A DNA stretch of 45,361 bases from a virus: positions 1 through 45,361 of the IMG/VR virus record IMGVR_UViG_3300044627_001800. The stretch is one strand, 5' to 3'. This document shows, one piece after another, positions 35,568-44,448 of this stretch. The first letter of the stretch is position 1. Every line of letters begins with the position of its first letter. A program made the translations under genes and the position numbers. Below the pieces are notes generated by a model. The model was not told where the DNA came from. It saw nothing but the letters and a program-made list of their open reading frames with translations, and made no database searches.

Positions 35568-36022
35568 TTCTTATTGCTCTTCATTTTATTGATAGCATCA
35601 TTATGAATGTTTACGATTTCATTTGGTATAGGGCAGTTCTCAATAAACTTAACCACTTCTTCTCTCTTTACCACTTCTCTATCAATATACTTAACAATCT
35701 CATCGCCTTTTTCTTTTACGATTTTGTCTTTATATACAATCTTCTCAACAATTTGTGTATTCTGTTGCGCCGCTTTTGCTTCGGATTGTGCAACTTTAAC
35801 TTCCAATTCTTTTACTCTTGCCTGCCACACTTCTTCATTTGATATCGCGCCAGACATATATGTACCAATTGCAATGAGAATAATTGATACAACTTGAATT
35901 GGTGTTTTATACATGTAAATTGCAGGCACAAAACGCATGACAAGGGACGCTATGAATCCTATAATTCCTAGAAAAAATATAGCATAAAAAATCCAGTATG
36001 GTAACCAACTCAAAATCCACAT
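35564..36022 (-). CDS. Inner-membrane coiled-coil protein, probable i-spanin (Rz-like)
   Basis: 152 residues. Two or three N-terminal membrane segments (WIFYAIFFLGIIGFIASLVM, IQVVSIILIAIGTYMSGAIS) followed by a long charged coiled coil (WQARVKELEVKVAQSEAKAA) ending in FIENCPIPNEIVNIHNDAIN. One or more Cys near the end could form the usual inter-subunit bond. Overlaps the lipoprotein gene. More membrane segments than lambda Rz, hence moderate confidence. Confidence 0.7.
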   Translation of the reverse strand: MWILSWLPYWIFYAIFFLGIIGFIASLVMRFVPAIYMYKTPIQVVSIILIAIGTYMSGAISNEEVWQARVKELEVKVAQSEAKAAQQNTQIVEKIVYKDKIVKEKGDEIVKYIDREVVKREEVVKFIENCPIPNEIVNIHNDAINKMKSNKK

Positions 36023-36033
36023 AGTTAACCCTC

Positions 36034-37080
36034 TTAGACTGTTAATTTTTGATTGCTTGTCATAAAGTTTTTCTTTCTCATGACTGTCTTAGCAACCAAA
36101 TCTAATTCTTCTGAATCTCTATCCCATTTCAAAACAAACGGCATATTAATATCAGATTGCATATCGTTAATAACTGCTTCAGCATCAGGTCCTAGTTTAG
36201 GAATCTTTTTGCCGTGCTTTTCAAATGTCTTTTTAAATAGTGCAGTTAGTTCATCGGTAGTGATCTGCTTTTTATTTCTTTCGTCATTTACTCTATCTAA
36301 AAAGTGTCGAGTAAATCCTACATCAATACCAATCGCTTTAAATAACTTATCTGCATATTGTTCAATGCTTCTTAAATCTGCTTGAGTTACTTCTTCGTTT
36401 AACTCTGCCGGCGCGAATGATTCAGTAAACATACCGCTACGACCATATCGTAAAAATGTCATTGCGTGTGTTTGACTATCTTGAATAATGATAGGACGTT
36501 TTGGATACTTGCGCCCATATTCGCGAATAGCATTGCCTATCTCATCATTGCCAACATACTTTTCGTATTTGAGATATTTCTTTTTGCCAAGTCTCGCTTG
36601 ATTGAATCTCTGCGTGTCAACAACGAAAACATCATTGTTAGCAAATCTACGAATGAAAGCGGCTTGTGATTTTTTGCCCATTGGAGGATCGCCTGTAGTG
36701 CCAGCAACATTTGCGCCAGTCACATTAGCAATCTCTTCGGTAATCATTTCTTTGTCTTCAAAGTATCTTAGAAAATCTTCCTCGATAGTTTCTTCGTTAA
36801 TATTCTTAACGTCTTCTTTCAGCAAATACAATGCGGCCGCATATGATGCAAATCTTGTTTTACCAAAAGGAAGTTTTTCTAAAACTCTTTTTAGTTTTAG
36901 AATGAGTAAATCAAATTTAGTGAACGATTCATCTTGTGTAGTAGAACGCTTCTCTGGAGGAACAATAATATTTCCTTCCGCATCAATGACGCCCGTAGCA
37001 TAAGCATTCCATTCATTGAATGGAGTGGTAAACAGTCTTAGTATTCTATACACTAAGTAAATGTTAATCAGGTTAGTCAT
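36034..37080 (-). CDS. Conserved structural-region phage protein
   Basis: 348 residues. Starts with a conserved helical region (FNEWNAYATGVIDAEGNIIV, LKLKRVLEKLPFGKTRFASY), a middle part with RPIIIQDSQTHAMTFLRYGR, and a C-terminal domain FTRHFLDRVNDERNKKQITT followed by ELTALFKKTF, which recurs in phage structural and BrnT-like proteins. In T4-like cyanophages such proteins lie among virion genes. Precise role unknown. Confidence 0.7.
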   Translation of the reverse strand: MTNLINIYLVYRILRLFTTPFNEWNAYATGVIDAEGNIIVPPEKRSTTQDESFTKFDLLILKLKRVLEKLPFGKTRFASYAAALYLLKEDVKNINEETIEEDFLRYFEDKEMITEEIANVTGANVAGTTGDPPMGKKSQAAFIRRFANNDVFVVDTQRFNQARLGKKKYLKYEKYVGNDEIGNAIREYGRKYPKRPIIIQDSQTHAMTFLRYGRSGMFTESFAPAELNEEVTQADLRSIEQYADKLFKAIGIDVGFTRHFLDRVNDERNKKQITTDELTALFKKTFEKHGKKIPKLGPDAEAVINDMQSDINMPFVLKWDRDSEELDLVAKTVMRKKNFMTSNQKLTV

Positions 37081-37435
37081 TTATCGTTTTTTCCAATTTG
37101 TTATACAAATACAAATCTAACACTTCTGCGTCTGTCAAATCTACATATTTTAAATACACAAAAAAAGCATTCAATACGTCATGGTCCTTTTTATCAATTT
37201 TGAACCACAACATATTTACAGTTGCTTCAACACCAAAAACATTTGAAAGAGAGATGATATGATTCAGTATCAATCTCTCTTTCAGTTCACTCTTATCAAC
37301 ATACTTATTAATCAGTCTCTTAATATACTTAATAATTTTTAAATCATCAAGAAACTCAAGAACAGATATGCAATTAGGATTTTTGTAGTTGCTTACTGCG
37401 TATTCATCAAAATTATCATTATTCAATTCAGTCAT
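37073..37435 (-). CDS. DUF7207-like phage protein
   Basis: 120 residues: FDEYAVSNYKNPNCISVLEF, IIKYIKRLINKYVDKSELKE and LILNHIISLSNVFGVEATVN, a helical family common in T4-like phages. Overlaps the next gene by eight bases. Function unknown. Confidence 0.8.
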   Translation of the reverse strand: MTELNNDNFDEYAVSNYKNPNCISVLEFLDDLKIIKYIKRLINKYVDKSELKERLILNHIISLSNVFGVEATVNMLWFKIDKKDHDVLNAFFVYLKYVDLTDAEVLDLYLYNKLEKTIND

Positions 37436-37436
37436 T

Positions 37437-37973
37437 TTAGAAGTTACTCAAAGACGCCCTCATAATTGTTGATGCATTAACTGCAACGTAGATATAATTT
37501 GTATCCCACGTAATAGTTCCAACACCCCAACCAACCGCGGTATTATTAGATGATGCTGGTGTTTGCGCTGTGCGAACACGAATTGCATCGGAGTTAATAT
37601 CAAGTGCTTCTGTTGGAGCATTTGTCATAATACCAATTGCATCTGCTGATGCATCAACAAATAACATGTTTGCTTGATTGTCTGATTCAATTCTTGTATC
37701 AGAGTCAGCACCATCTTCATTGATAACTGTGCCGCGAGTAAGAACAAGTCCTGTAGCCGCGTCTAATGTTAATGTGTTTGCAAAAACAGTAGCATCACCA
37801 GTTGAACCAAAGTTCATTGTGGTGTGCGTTACTGCTGAGGTTTTGCCGAACAAGTCTTCAACCGAAATCTTTTTAGATACGGGTGAGCCTGCTGGATCAT
37901 CAATGATTAAGAGCAAATCTGTGTTTGCTGGTGCAGTCAATGCTGTTAACTGCGTTACTTTTTTATCTGCCAT
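37437..37973 (-). CDS. Virion structural protein, tail-fibre/decoration type
   Basis: 178 residues. [20 protein letters not shown] then [20 protein letters not shown] is the start of many T4-like phage fibre or decoration proteins, followed by beta-repeat sequence ([14 protein letters not shown]) and a closing [19 protein letters not shown]. Probably beta-sandwich or beta-helix on the virion. Confidence 0.75.
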   Translation of the reverse strand: MADKKVTQLTALTAPANTDLLLIIDDPAGSPVSKKISVEDLFGKTSAVTHTTMNFGSTGDATVFANTLTLDAATGLVLTRGTVINEDGADSDTRIESDNQANMLFVDASADAIGIMTNAPTEALDINSDAIRVRTAQTPASSNNTAVGWGVGTITWDTNYIYVAVNASTIMRASLSNF

Positions 37974-38032
37974 TTGTTTCTCCTAATTTTATAAACCCAA
38001 TTGAATGGGAATGCTACTCCTGGGACTCAGGT

Positions 38033-38055
38033 CAAAATGGGGACTTGCGTCCCCA
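38033..38055 (-). terminator. Intrinsic terminator
   Basis: Minus-strand TGGGGAC-GCAA-GTCCCCA followed by TTTTG, right after the gene ending at 38060. The 37974-38032 gap holds GGAG for the 37973 start and nothing else recognised. Confidence 0.85.
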
Positions 38056-38059
38056 CCCA

Positions 38060-38830
38060 TTAAGAAATTGTCAATACTGCGTTTGCGGATACTGTGTTTG
38101 CAGTAACGCCTGCGGATGACAACTGAACGCGATAGATAGAACCGCTTCCGGCAACGCTGTTGTTTGCGATGTTTAGAGTTGCGGTTGTAGTATTGCTGTA
38201 TGTGCCAGTATTTGTCAAATCGCTGAATGCTACGTTAGCATTAGCGGCAGCCTGCCAACGATAGTTGATTGTTGTGCCAACTGGTAGAGTCGATGCAACA
38301 ACTGTGAACGATACTGCGCTTGCGGCCGCAGCCGTATTGCTAGATGGCTGTGTGTTGATTGTAATTACTGTGTCTGGATATACAGTATCTTCTGCGTCTG
38401 CTGTGTATGAAGACGATGCAACTAGAACCTCGCGTTTTGTGCGAGTTACGCTGTGCATATCAGTATACGTGTTTACATATACCCAACCTGGATCGGTTGT
38501 TTGTGCAACGGCTTCAGTAGAATCAACACCGTAAACTTTGTCGATTGCCTGAATTGTTGCGCCTTCAGAGGCTAAGAATTTTGGTGAATCTTGACCTGTA
38601 ATTGTCTGACCAGACGAATTCGCTGTAGACCAAGACGGAGCAATAGTAATAGCAACGTTACTAGAAATACCAGTAACTTTGTATTTTGCGCCGCCTGATG
38701 TGATGATCGCATCACCGACTTCTAATTCAGTATCAAGTGCTGTTCCTGAACCTGTAACAGTTGCAGATCCGTTAACGAACGAAACTGTACCTGTGATTGA
38801 GAATGAATCTCTGCTTCCCCATAGTGCCAT
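38060..38830 (-). CDS. Virion structural protein with Ig-like C-terminal domain
   Basis: 256 residues. N-terminal half has strands like SITGTVSFVNGSATVTGSGT and GDAIITSGGAKYKVTGISSN; C-terminal 95 residues look like an immunoglobulin-fold repeat (FTVVASTLPVGTTINYRWQA, TNTGTYSNTTTATLNIANNS). Such domains decorate capsids or tails (Hoc-like). Late promoter TATAAATA lies 56 bases upstream. Confidence 0.75.
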   Translation of the reverse strand: MALWGSRDSFSITGTVSFVNGSATVTGSGTALDTELEVGDAIITSGGAKYKVTGISSNVAITIAPSWSTANSSGQTITGQDSPKFLASEGATIQAIDKVYGVDSTEAVAQTTDPGWVYVNTYTDMHSVTRTKREVLVASSSYTADAEDTVYPDTVITINTQPSSNTAAAASAVSFTVVASTLPVGTTINYRWQAAANANVAFSDLTNTGTYSNTTTATLNIANNSVAGSGSIYRVQLSSAGVTANTVSANAVLTIS

Positions 38831-38844
38831 GGTGTTCTCCTTTG

Positions 38845-39333
38845 TTAATATCCTAATTTTCTAAGTTGTGAAATGGTATTCATACTATTTATATGTCGAA
38901 CGGCAATGCCTCCTGCTGATTCCCATTCTCTGCAATTTTTATCATAATCATCGATTAAAACATTCGGTTTTCCCCCAATCATTGCAAATTTCTGTTTATC
39001 TTCTCTAGGCACCAGATTAATCTGTTCAACGTTACCTAAATGCTTTTTAACCCATTCAATCTTTTCGGGTTTGCACGTAGGCATATGCTTTGAGGGTGTA
39101 GACAGAATATAAGGTCCGTAGGGACGAATGAATCTCCATAATGTCATTGCATCAGACATAGGTTCGAGATTTGCCCAAAATTTAGGCACTTTTTTAAGTG
39201 CTTCCCACTTCACATCTTTTTCCGTATGCTGAAATGGTTTGAGTCCTTGTGAGGTTAACGCTTTATTAGCGCCATCCATAAAATTCACAAGGACTTGATC
39301 CATGTCGCAATAAATTTGAGGCAATTCGTTCAT
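38845..39333 (-). CDS. HAD-family 5'-nucleotidase-like phosphatase
   Basis: 162 residues. Motif I is IYCDMDQVLVNF (nucleophile and acid Asp), the middle lysine/threonine region is STPSKH, and motif IV is VLIDDYDKNCREW. Resembles 5'(3')-deoxyribonucleotidase of the NT5C type found in phages, which dephosphorylates nucleoside monophosphates. Substrate not determined. Confidence 0.85.
   Translation of the reverse strand: MNELPQIYCDMDQVLVNFMDGANKALTSQGLKPFQHTEKDVKWEALKKVPKFWANLEPMSDAMTLWRFIRPYGPYILSTPSKHMPTCKPEKIEWVKKHLGNVEQINLVPREDKQKFAMIGGKPNVLIDDYDKNCREWESAGGIAVRHINSMNTISQLRKLGY
38886..38893 (-). promoter_or_regulatory. T4-type late promoter
   Basis: Exact TATAAATA inside the 3' end of the phosphatase gene, upstream of the structural gene at 38830. 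Confidence 0.75.
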
Positions 39334-41232
39334 TTATTTTTCTTCTTTTAATTCCGGCTGAATCTCTACGGGTTCTTGTTTGCCCGAAAGTTTATCTCCA
39401 GATTTGACTGATTTATTTTTATCTTTTGCAGTCGCTTCTTTTTCTTTCTTTGCTATTGCTTCAGCAAAGAGATCGTTAATATTTTTATCATCGTTCTCCG
39501 CCATTTTCTTTCTAGCGGCTAACGCGGCTAACTTTGCACGTTTAGCGGCTGCCTCTTTATCATGTGGCTTGTCACTTGGCTTAACGTCTTTATCGTATGC
39601 ATCACTTTCGCCCAATTGAATTTCTTCGATATACATGTTTAACTCATATGGATTCTGCCCACCTTTGTTATACACTTGCATTTGAAGTGCTTTCTTTACA
39701 GGTTTACCATTCTTATCCATCAACGTGATAGAATATGAATTTGTTTTACCTTCGCTTGGCTTACGTGGACCCGTAGCAACTTTATCGTGCCAATCGTCCA
39801 TGTTTACTTGATAGCCGCGCTTCTCTGCTGTTTTAATTGCATGTTGAACTGCTGTAGAAAAGTCTTTGTGATAAAGATCATAATCAGACTTTGCTTCATC
39901 AATTTCAACTTCTTCTTTTTGTGATGCGCTTTGTGCTTTACCTTTTACAAGTCTACCTTTTGCTTGTACCGCAGCCAAACGTGCCGCTTTTTCGTTATGA
40001 CCAGGCATTAGACTTGTCATTGGCACTTTGCCTTCAGGACCTTTACGTTCGTTTTCGGGATTGTCATATCCTTTACCCTTAACGACTGCTTCGTTTGTAG
40101 AAACGTTTCCTACTGTTTTGATTTTAACGTCTGCTTTAATGCCTAATTTTTCGAATGCTCTTTTAAACTTATCTGCAAGTGGCTTACCGCCTTGCTTGAA
40201 TTCTTGTGGCATATCTTCTTCATTGCGTAGTTTTGCTAAGTCAGAACCATCAATCTTACCATTCTTGTTTTTGTCTAACGCTTTTTGCTTTGGTGATAAT
40301 TCTTCGTTCTTCGTGCGATTGACGCGATTCTTTGCAAGACCAGAAACAAACTTAATACCTGCGCCAGCAAGTTTTTCTAAGGTAGGTTTATCTAACTTGT
40401 CGAGCATAGCAGTCAACTTCTTATAACTATCTCCTGATGGATCAACAGTATTGATTTTAGAATACTCCGCTTTCAATCTAGCAATTTGTGCATCTGAGAA
40501 TGATTCTTCAAGAGGATCGAATTCGCTCTTAATTGATTGCTTTTTCTTAGAAAGTGCTTCACGCTCTTTGGCTTGCTTGATACGCAACTGAGCCGCTTGC
40601 ATTGTGATCTTCGCTCTGTCTGCTGTTGCTTTTGCTTTATCTGCTTCAGACCCTTTGATTGAAGTTCCACCACCAACTGGTGCTTCTTGCATATCTTTAG
40701 GCTTCTTGCCATCTTTCTTCATTGCAATTGCAATAGCCGCTTGCTGTGCTGGTGAAGATGCCTCATTCTTAGGCACACAGTTAGGCACCATCTTGCCGCC
40801 CTTCATCTTCATACCATCTTGCACATGTGTATCCCAACAGGCTTCATCAACATTCTCCAGTTCTTCTTCATCATCTTTTTTCTTTTTCTTTTCGTCTTCT
40901 TCTTCATCGTCCATCTCGTCTTCGGACTCACTTACAGGCTTACCATCTTTATAATCTACAGTCAACCACTTTTTAGTTCCAGATTTTTGTAGTTTGTTAG
41001 ATGAGTCTGCTTTGTCTTCAGGATGAACCTGTTCATCTTGTCCTTGATGCATAGCGTCTAACTGGCTGAAGAATTCTTTCTTTTCTTCAGGCGAAAGATC
41101 GCCCAAAGACTTGATGCCTTTCTTTGCCATAAGTGCTTTGACTTTGGCTTGATACTCTGTTTCTTCTTTCAATCTGCCTTTGATTAAATCAAGAAGGCTT
41201 GATGGTATATTAAATTTATCTGCAAGTGACAT
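39334..41232 (-). CDS. Long low-complexity virion-region protein with an EF-hand-like loop
   Basis: 632 residues, Lys/Glu/Ala-rich with an acidic run near 110 (DDEEEDEKKKKKDDEEEL). One dockerin/EF-hand-like loop, DKNKNGKIDGSDLAKLR, follows ALSPKQKA-type helices. Two globular parts are suggested: around DYDLYHKDFSTAVQHAIKTA and SYSITLMDKNGKPVKKALQM. Repeated short motifs like EEVEIDEA and NINDLFAEA may be prohead-protease or docking sites. Similar proteins in T4-like phages are virion-associated; exact role unknown. Confidence 0.7.
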   Translation of the reverse strand: MSLADKFNIPSSLLDLIKGRLKEETEYQAKVKALMAKKGIKSLGDLSPEEKKEFFSQLDAMHQGQDEQVHPEDKADSSNKLQKSGTKKWLTVDYKDGKPVSESEDEMDDEEEDEKKKKKDDEEELENVDEACWDTHVQDGMKMKGGKMVPNCVPKNEASSPAQQAAIAIAMKKDGKKPKDMQEAPVGGGTSIKGSEADKAKATADRAKITMQAAQLRIKQAKEREALSKKKQSIKSEFDPLEESFSDAQIARLKAEYSKINTVDPSGDSYKKLTAMLDKLDKPTLEKLAGAGIKFVSGLAKNRVNRTKNEELSPKQKALDKNKNGKIDGSDLAKLRNEEDMPQEFKQGGKPLADKFKRAFEKLGIKADVKIKTVGNVSTNEAVVKGKGYDNPENERKGPEGKVPMTSLMPGHNEKAARLAAVQAKGRLVKGKAQSASQKEEVEIDEAKSDYDLYHKDFSTAVQHAIKTAEKRGYQVNMDDWHDKVATGPRKPSEGKTNSYSITLMDKNGKPVKKALQMQVYNKGGQNPYELNMYIEEIQLGESDAYDKDVKPSDKPHDKEAAAKRAKLAALAARKKMAENDDKNINDLFAEAIAKKEKEATAKDKNKSVKSGDKLSGKQEPVEIQPELKEEK

Positions 41233-41234
41233 GT

Positions 41235-41519
41235 TTATTCCTCTCTGATTTCTAAAATCAAATTTCCTCTACCTTTTAAAATTCTATGATAAGTTTCTTT
41301 CAGAATCTTATACTCTTTATTCTTCTCTAGTATGAATGGTAGTAAATCATCAAACTGTAATTTCCAATCTTCTCCAGACATAACTGTTATAATTCTTGTT
41401 CGCTTATCTCTGTGCCATATAAGTTCTTTATCATCAATGTCTTTATTAAACTTTCTAATAAATCGACCAACATCAATCGGTTTGTCGTTATATGGGTTAC
41501 CAGTAGAAGTTTCCGCCAC
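41235..41519 (-). CDS. Conserved phage protein of unknown function
   Basis: 94 residues. KPIDVGRFIRKFNKDIDDKE, IITVMSGEDWKLQFDDLLPF. Overlaps the upstream gene by 23 bases. Lies in the structural block; no motif identified. Confidence 0.75.
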   Translation of the reverse strand: MAETSTGNPYNDKPIDVGRFIRKFNKDIDDKELIWHRDKRTRIITVMSGEDWKLQFDDLLPFILEKNKEYKILKETYHRILKGRGNLILEIREE

Positions 41520-42039
41520 CGCTTAGTCCTAATTGTTTAGCATAACGTGGTGTGTTGCAAGCCCAATATGCTGCCGATGTTCTATCTTTCTGCATATCAC
41601 ATTGGTGTCTTGCGGCGAATGATTTTCTTGCTTCTGGATCGTTCAACTTAACTGAAAGTCCTGTTGTATCGCCCCATGTAACTTTCTTAATGCCACCGTC
41701 TGGCTTACGAACGTAAACGTAAAACTTCTTAGGACCACCACGCTTTGGTTGATTTAGAGGAGGGTCTTTTTCTTCCTCTTCTTCATACATTGGGCAATCA
41801 AGTGGAACAGGCTGATCTTCGTAAATATCAAACTTACCAATATCAGTTTCTTCTAAAAGATATTTGTCCCAACCTTGTAGTTGAAGTGTGCCTTCTTCGT
41901 GCAGTCTTCTTGCTTCACGATAGAGTTCAAAATAGTTCTTAGAACCAACGCGAAATACATTCTCACTCAGAGGCACTTGATTATCAAAGTGCCAGTGTAA
42001 TGCTTCGTCTATTTTAGTAAATTTTTTAAACGGTATCAT
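41497..42039 (-). CDS. Virion-region protein with conserved phage C-terminal domain
   Basis: 180 residues from the ATG at 42039 (a longer frame lacks support and runs into the upstream gene). C-terminal domain KFYVYVRKPDGGIKKVTWGD ... DPEARKSFAARHQCDM ... AAYWACNTPRYAKQLGL is a recurrent module in phage virion proteins. The N-terminal part is helical. Overlaps the nucleotidyltransferase fusion by 14 bases. Confidence 0.75.
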   Translation of the reverse strand: MIPFKKFTKIDEALHWHFDNQVPLSENVFRVGSKNYFELYREARRLHEEGTLQLQGWDKYLLEETDIGKFDIYEDQPVPLDCPMYEEEEEKDPPLNQPKRGGPKKFYVYVRKPDGGIKKVTWGDTTGLSVKLNDPEARKSFAARHQCDMQKDRTSAAYWACNTPRYAKQLGLSGGGNFYW

Positions 42040-44368
42040 CTTTTTTCTCTGGTTGCGAAATCTCTTGCTTTGGTGCAGAATACTTAGCAGTAATGATTTC
42101 GATGCCTTGACCTGGAGTATCTTTACTATACTCAATTCTCATTTTGTCTGTTCCCCATTCGAGTGCTTCAGCAAACTTTGAGAATTCTTCGTTCTTCTTT
42201 ACTTTAGATGCTAAGTCACTATCAGCACCACCCCAAGTTCCTTTGCCCTTGGTGATGAATGAGTTCACTCTAGCGAATGCCCATTGCTGTGGAGTTGTTC
42301 CTGGACGATGCCCACCTTGCCATGCCGCCATACCACGGTCATAAACCTTCTTCAAGATGCCATATGGTATGCCTGACTTTTCTGATTTCTTTTGTAGTCC
42401 TTCGATTTCTTCGAATAACTGACTTACTTCTTCGTAAAGATCACCAAACTCTTCTTTGTCCATTGAAAGATATGTTTCTTCCATTTCCATTTCGAATTCA
42501 TCTTCTGAGCCAGTGTATTCGCCTTCGTCTTCTTCACCATCTTCACCTTCGTAATCATCAAACTCACCTTCAAATTCGAGGTAGTCTGTTACGCTTTCAA
42601 TGTAATCAGTTGCCTTTGTGATTTTTGAAAGAACCCACGCTTCTGGCTCTTCATCCATGCCATCTAGAATCTGTGCAAGATAATCTACGTCTTGCGCTAG
42701 GTTTGCAACTTCAATTTGTGCCATCTGCAAACCATCAACCTCTTCCCAATCTTCTTGTTCTAACAGATTTAAACTCTCTGTGTGTAATTTCTTACCAGTT
42801 ACTTTTGCAAGCAACTGAAGTGCCTCTGCATTTTTCTTTTCTGCAATGAGTTTCTTCATTTCAGCAATTTGTTGTGGTGTTGCTTTTTGGAAGAATTCAA
42901 ACATTTCCATAACACCAATGTTGCCTTTGTAGACAAGTTCATTTAAGTCAACATCTTCTTTTTGCAAAGTCTGCTTTGTCATTCTGAACAATGAATCTGT
43001 TGACAACACCATGTCAAGTAACGTCTGTAGCAAGTCTTGTGTTGCTTTGCGCTCTGCTGGATTCAATGCATCACCAGAATTTAATTTGTCAACTGAACGC
43101 TTGATTGTTGTCAATAGTTTTGCATCAGCGAGTCCCATACGAACCAACTGATCTAATCTTGATGTTGATTTTCTATCTGAAGATTCACCAAACATCTGCT
43201 TATATTTTTTAGTGTGCTTTGACTGAGGCATATCTTTTTCTCTTGCCTCTTTATCTCCAGGTGCATCTGCATACGCTGAAGTGTCGGAATCAGACTTCGG
43301 TCCCATTTGTTTGAAATGAGCATCGCGTCTTTCTTTAGTGTCTTTGTCTAAGCCTTTATAATACTTCGCTGGCTGTGTTCCTGACTTACCTGCAACGTCT
43401 TTATCTTGCGGCAATTTTGCTTCAACAAAAAGAGTAAACATATCATTTAAGTTCACTTCTTCTTTTTGCATTTTCTTCGCCATTAGGCTTTGTCTACGCT
43501 GTAGGTCTACTTTTCTAACTTGAGGAACTAAACGAACCGCAAACTTGCGAATTGCAGGAAGCATTTTCTGTAGTCTTGTATCAACTGAAATCTTTTGTCC
43601 AGTTCCCAAGTCTGCATAGTTTTGTCCACCTGCAAGTCTGCTACGGAAAAAGTTATATGCCGCCTTAGCCGCTCTTCTTTTCAATCTTGCTGGATCAGCA
43701 ACTCTTCTCATTTGACGCATTCTTGCTCTTTGAATACGACTGCTTAATTTTTTGAAGATCATTGCTCTTTTACGTCTAGCCGCAAAGTCCAATACCGCTT
43801 CGTCTTGTTGTTCTAGTTCTTCTTTCAAATTCATCCCCTTTTTAACTGCGGCAAACAACGACTTAGCGTCTGCGTCAGATAATTTTGATGGCACACCTTT
43901 TTTAAAATTGTCGAAATCATCCGATGATACGAAACTTCGCATCTTAGAACCGGACATGCCTTCCACGCCTTCTGCGTCAGGATCACGTTCTCCGGCTGAG
44001 ATAATTTCGATTGACTTAAAGTCAAAGTCTTTGCCGTTGTATTTGTTCAGCAAAGTCTTGAATTCTGGAATTCTATCGCTACCCACCACGACAACTAAAT
44101 TGTCATACTTGCCTGTCAGTTCTTTTGCAACTTCAATGATTGTTCGTGCAGGAGAATTCTGCACCATAGGTCCGAATGCCTTTTTGGCAAACTTAACCTT
44201 AGTTGCAAAGTCTAATGGGTCTTTTTTTGGATTGGTACTGTGGGATAGGTAGAGTTTAGCATCAGCCTTACGCTTCAATGCTTCCGACTTAATCTTGTCG
44301 GCTAATTTTTCATGCCCATTCGTCATGGGATTCATTCTACCGAATGAGAGGACTACTGTTTCTTTCAT
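42026..44368 (-). CDS. Nucleotidyltransferase fused to a structural-type protein (DUF5824-like end)
   Basis: 780 residues from the ATG at 44368, preceded by AAGGAAAA. Residues 1-170 form a cytidylyltransferase-like Rossmann domain: ETVVLSFGRMNPMTNGHEKL (TxGH in place of HxGH), LSHSTNPKKDPLD, VVVGSDRIPEF and MSGSKMRSFV (ISSTxxR equivalent). The middle is basic helical and has repeated EEVNLNDMFTLFVEA-type motifs. The end holds SGIPYGILKKVYDRGMAAWQ and HRPGTTPQQWAFARVNSFIT, the DUF5824 signature. Such fusions are seen in T4-like cyanophages; the substrate is unknown. Confidence 0.8.
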   Translation of the reverse strand: MKETVVLSFGRMNPMTNGHEKLADKIKSEALKRKADAKLYLSHSTNPKKDPLDFATKVKFAKKAFGPMVQNSPARTIIEVAKELTGKYDNLVVVVGSDRIPEFKTLLNKYNGKDFDFKSIEIISAGERDPDAEGVEGMSGSKMRSFVSSDDFDNFKKGVPSKLSDADAKSLFAAVKKGMNLKEELEQQDEAVLDFAARRKRAMIFKKLSSRIQRARMRQMRRVADPARLKRRAAKAAYNFFRSRLAGGQNYADLGTGQKISVDTRLQKMLPAIRKFAVRLVPQVRKVDLQRRQSLMAKKMQKEEVNLNDMFTLFVEAKLPQDKDVAGKSGTQPAKYYKGLDKDTKERRDAHFKQMGPKSDSDTSAYADAPGDKEAREKDMPQSKHTKKYKQMFGESSDRKSTSRLDQLVRMGLADAKLLTTIKRSVDKLNSGDALNPAERKATQDLLQTLLDMVLSTDSLFRMTKQTLQKEDVDLNELVYKGNIGVMEMFEFFQKATPQQIAEMKKLIAEKKNAEALQLLAKVTGKKLHTESLNLLEQEDWEEVDGLQMAQIEVANLAQDVDYLAQILDGMDEEPEAWVLSKITKATDYIESVTDYLEFEGEFDDYEGEDGEEDEGEYTGSEDEFEMEMEETYLSMDKEEFGDLYEEVSQLFEEIEGLQKKSEKSGIPYGILKKVYDRGMAAWQGGHRPGTTPQQWAFARVNSFITKGKGTWGGADSDLASKVKKNEEFSKFAEALEWGTDKMRIEYSKDTPGQGIEIITAKYSAPKQEISQPEKKDDTV

Positions 44369-44429
44369 GGAGTTTTCCTTAGACTGATCCAAAATGCAGG
44401 TTTGCCGTGACCTAACTGCCTACTACGAT

Positions 44430-44437
44430 TATTTATA
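44430..44437 (-). promoter_or_regulatory. T4-type late promoter
   Basis: Exact TATAAATA 62 bases before the nucleotidyltransferase-fusion start, in the gap after the gene ending at 44449. Confidence 0.75.
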
Positions 44438-44448
44438 CAAACTTCAAT

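Noticed and set aside
40604-40954. Ser/Phe-rich plus-strand frame
   Set aside because: Antisense shadow of the acidic Lys/Glu region of the 39334-41232 gene.
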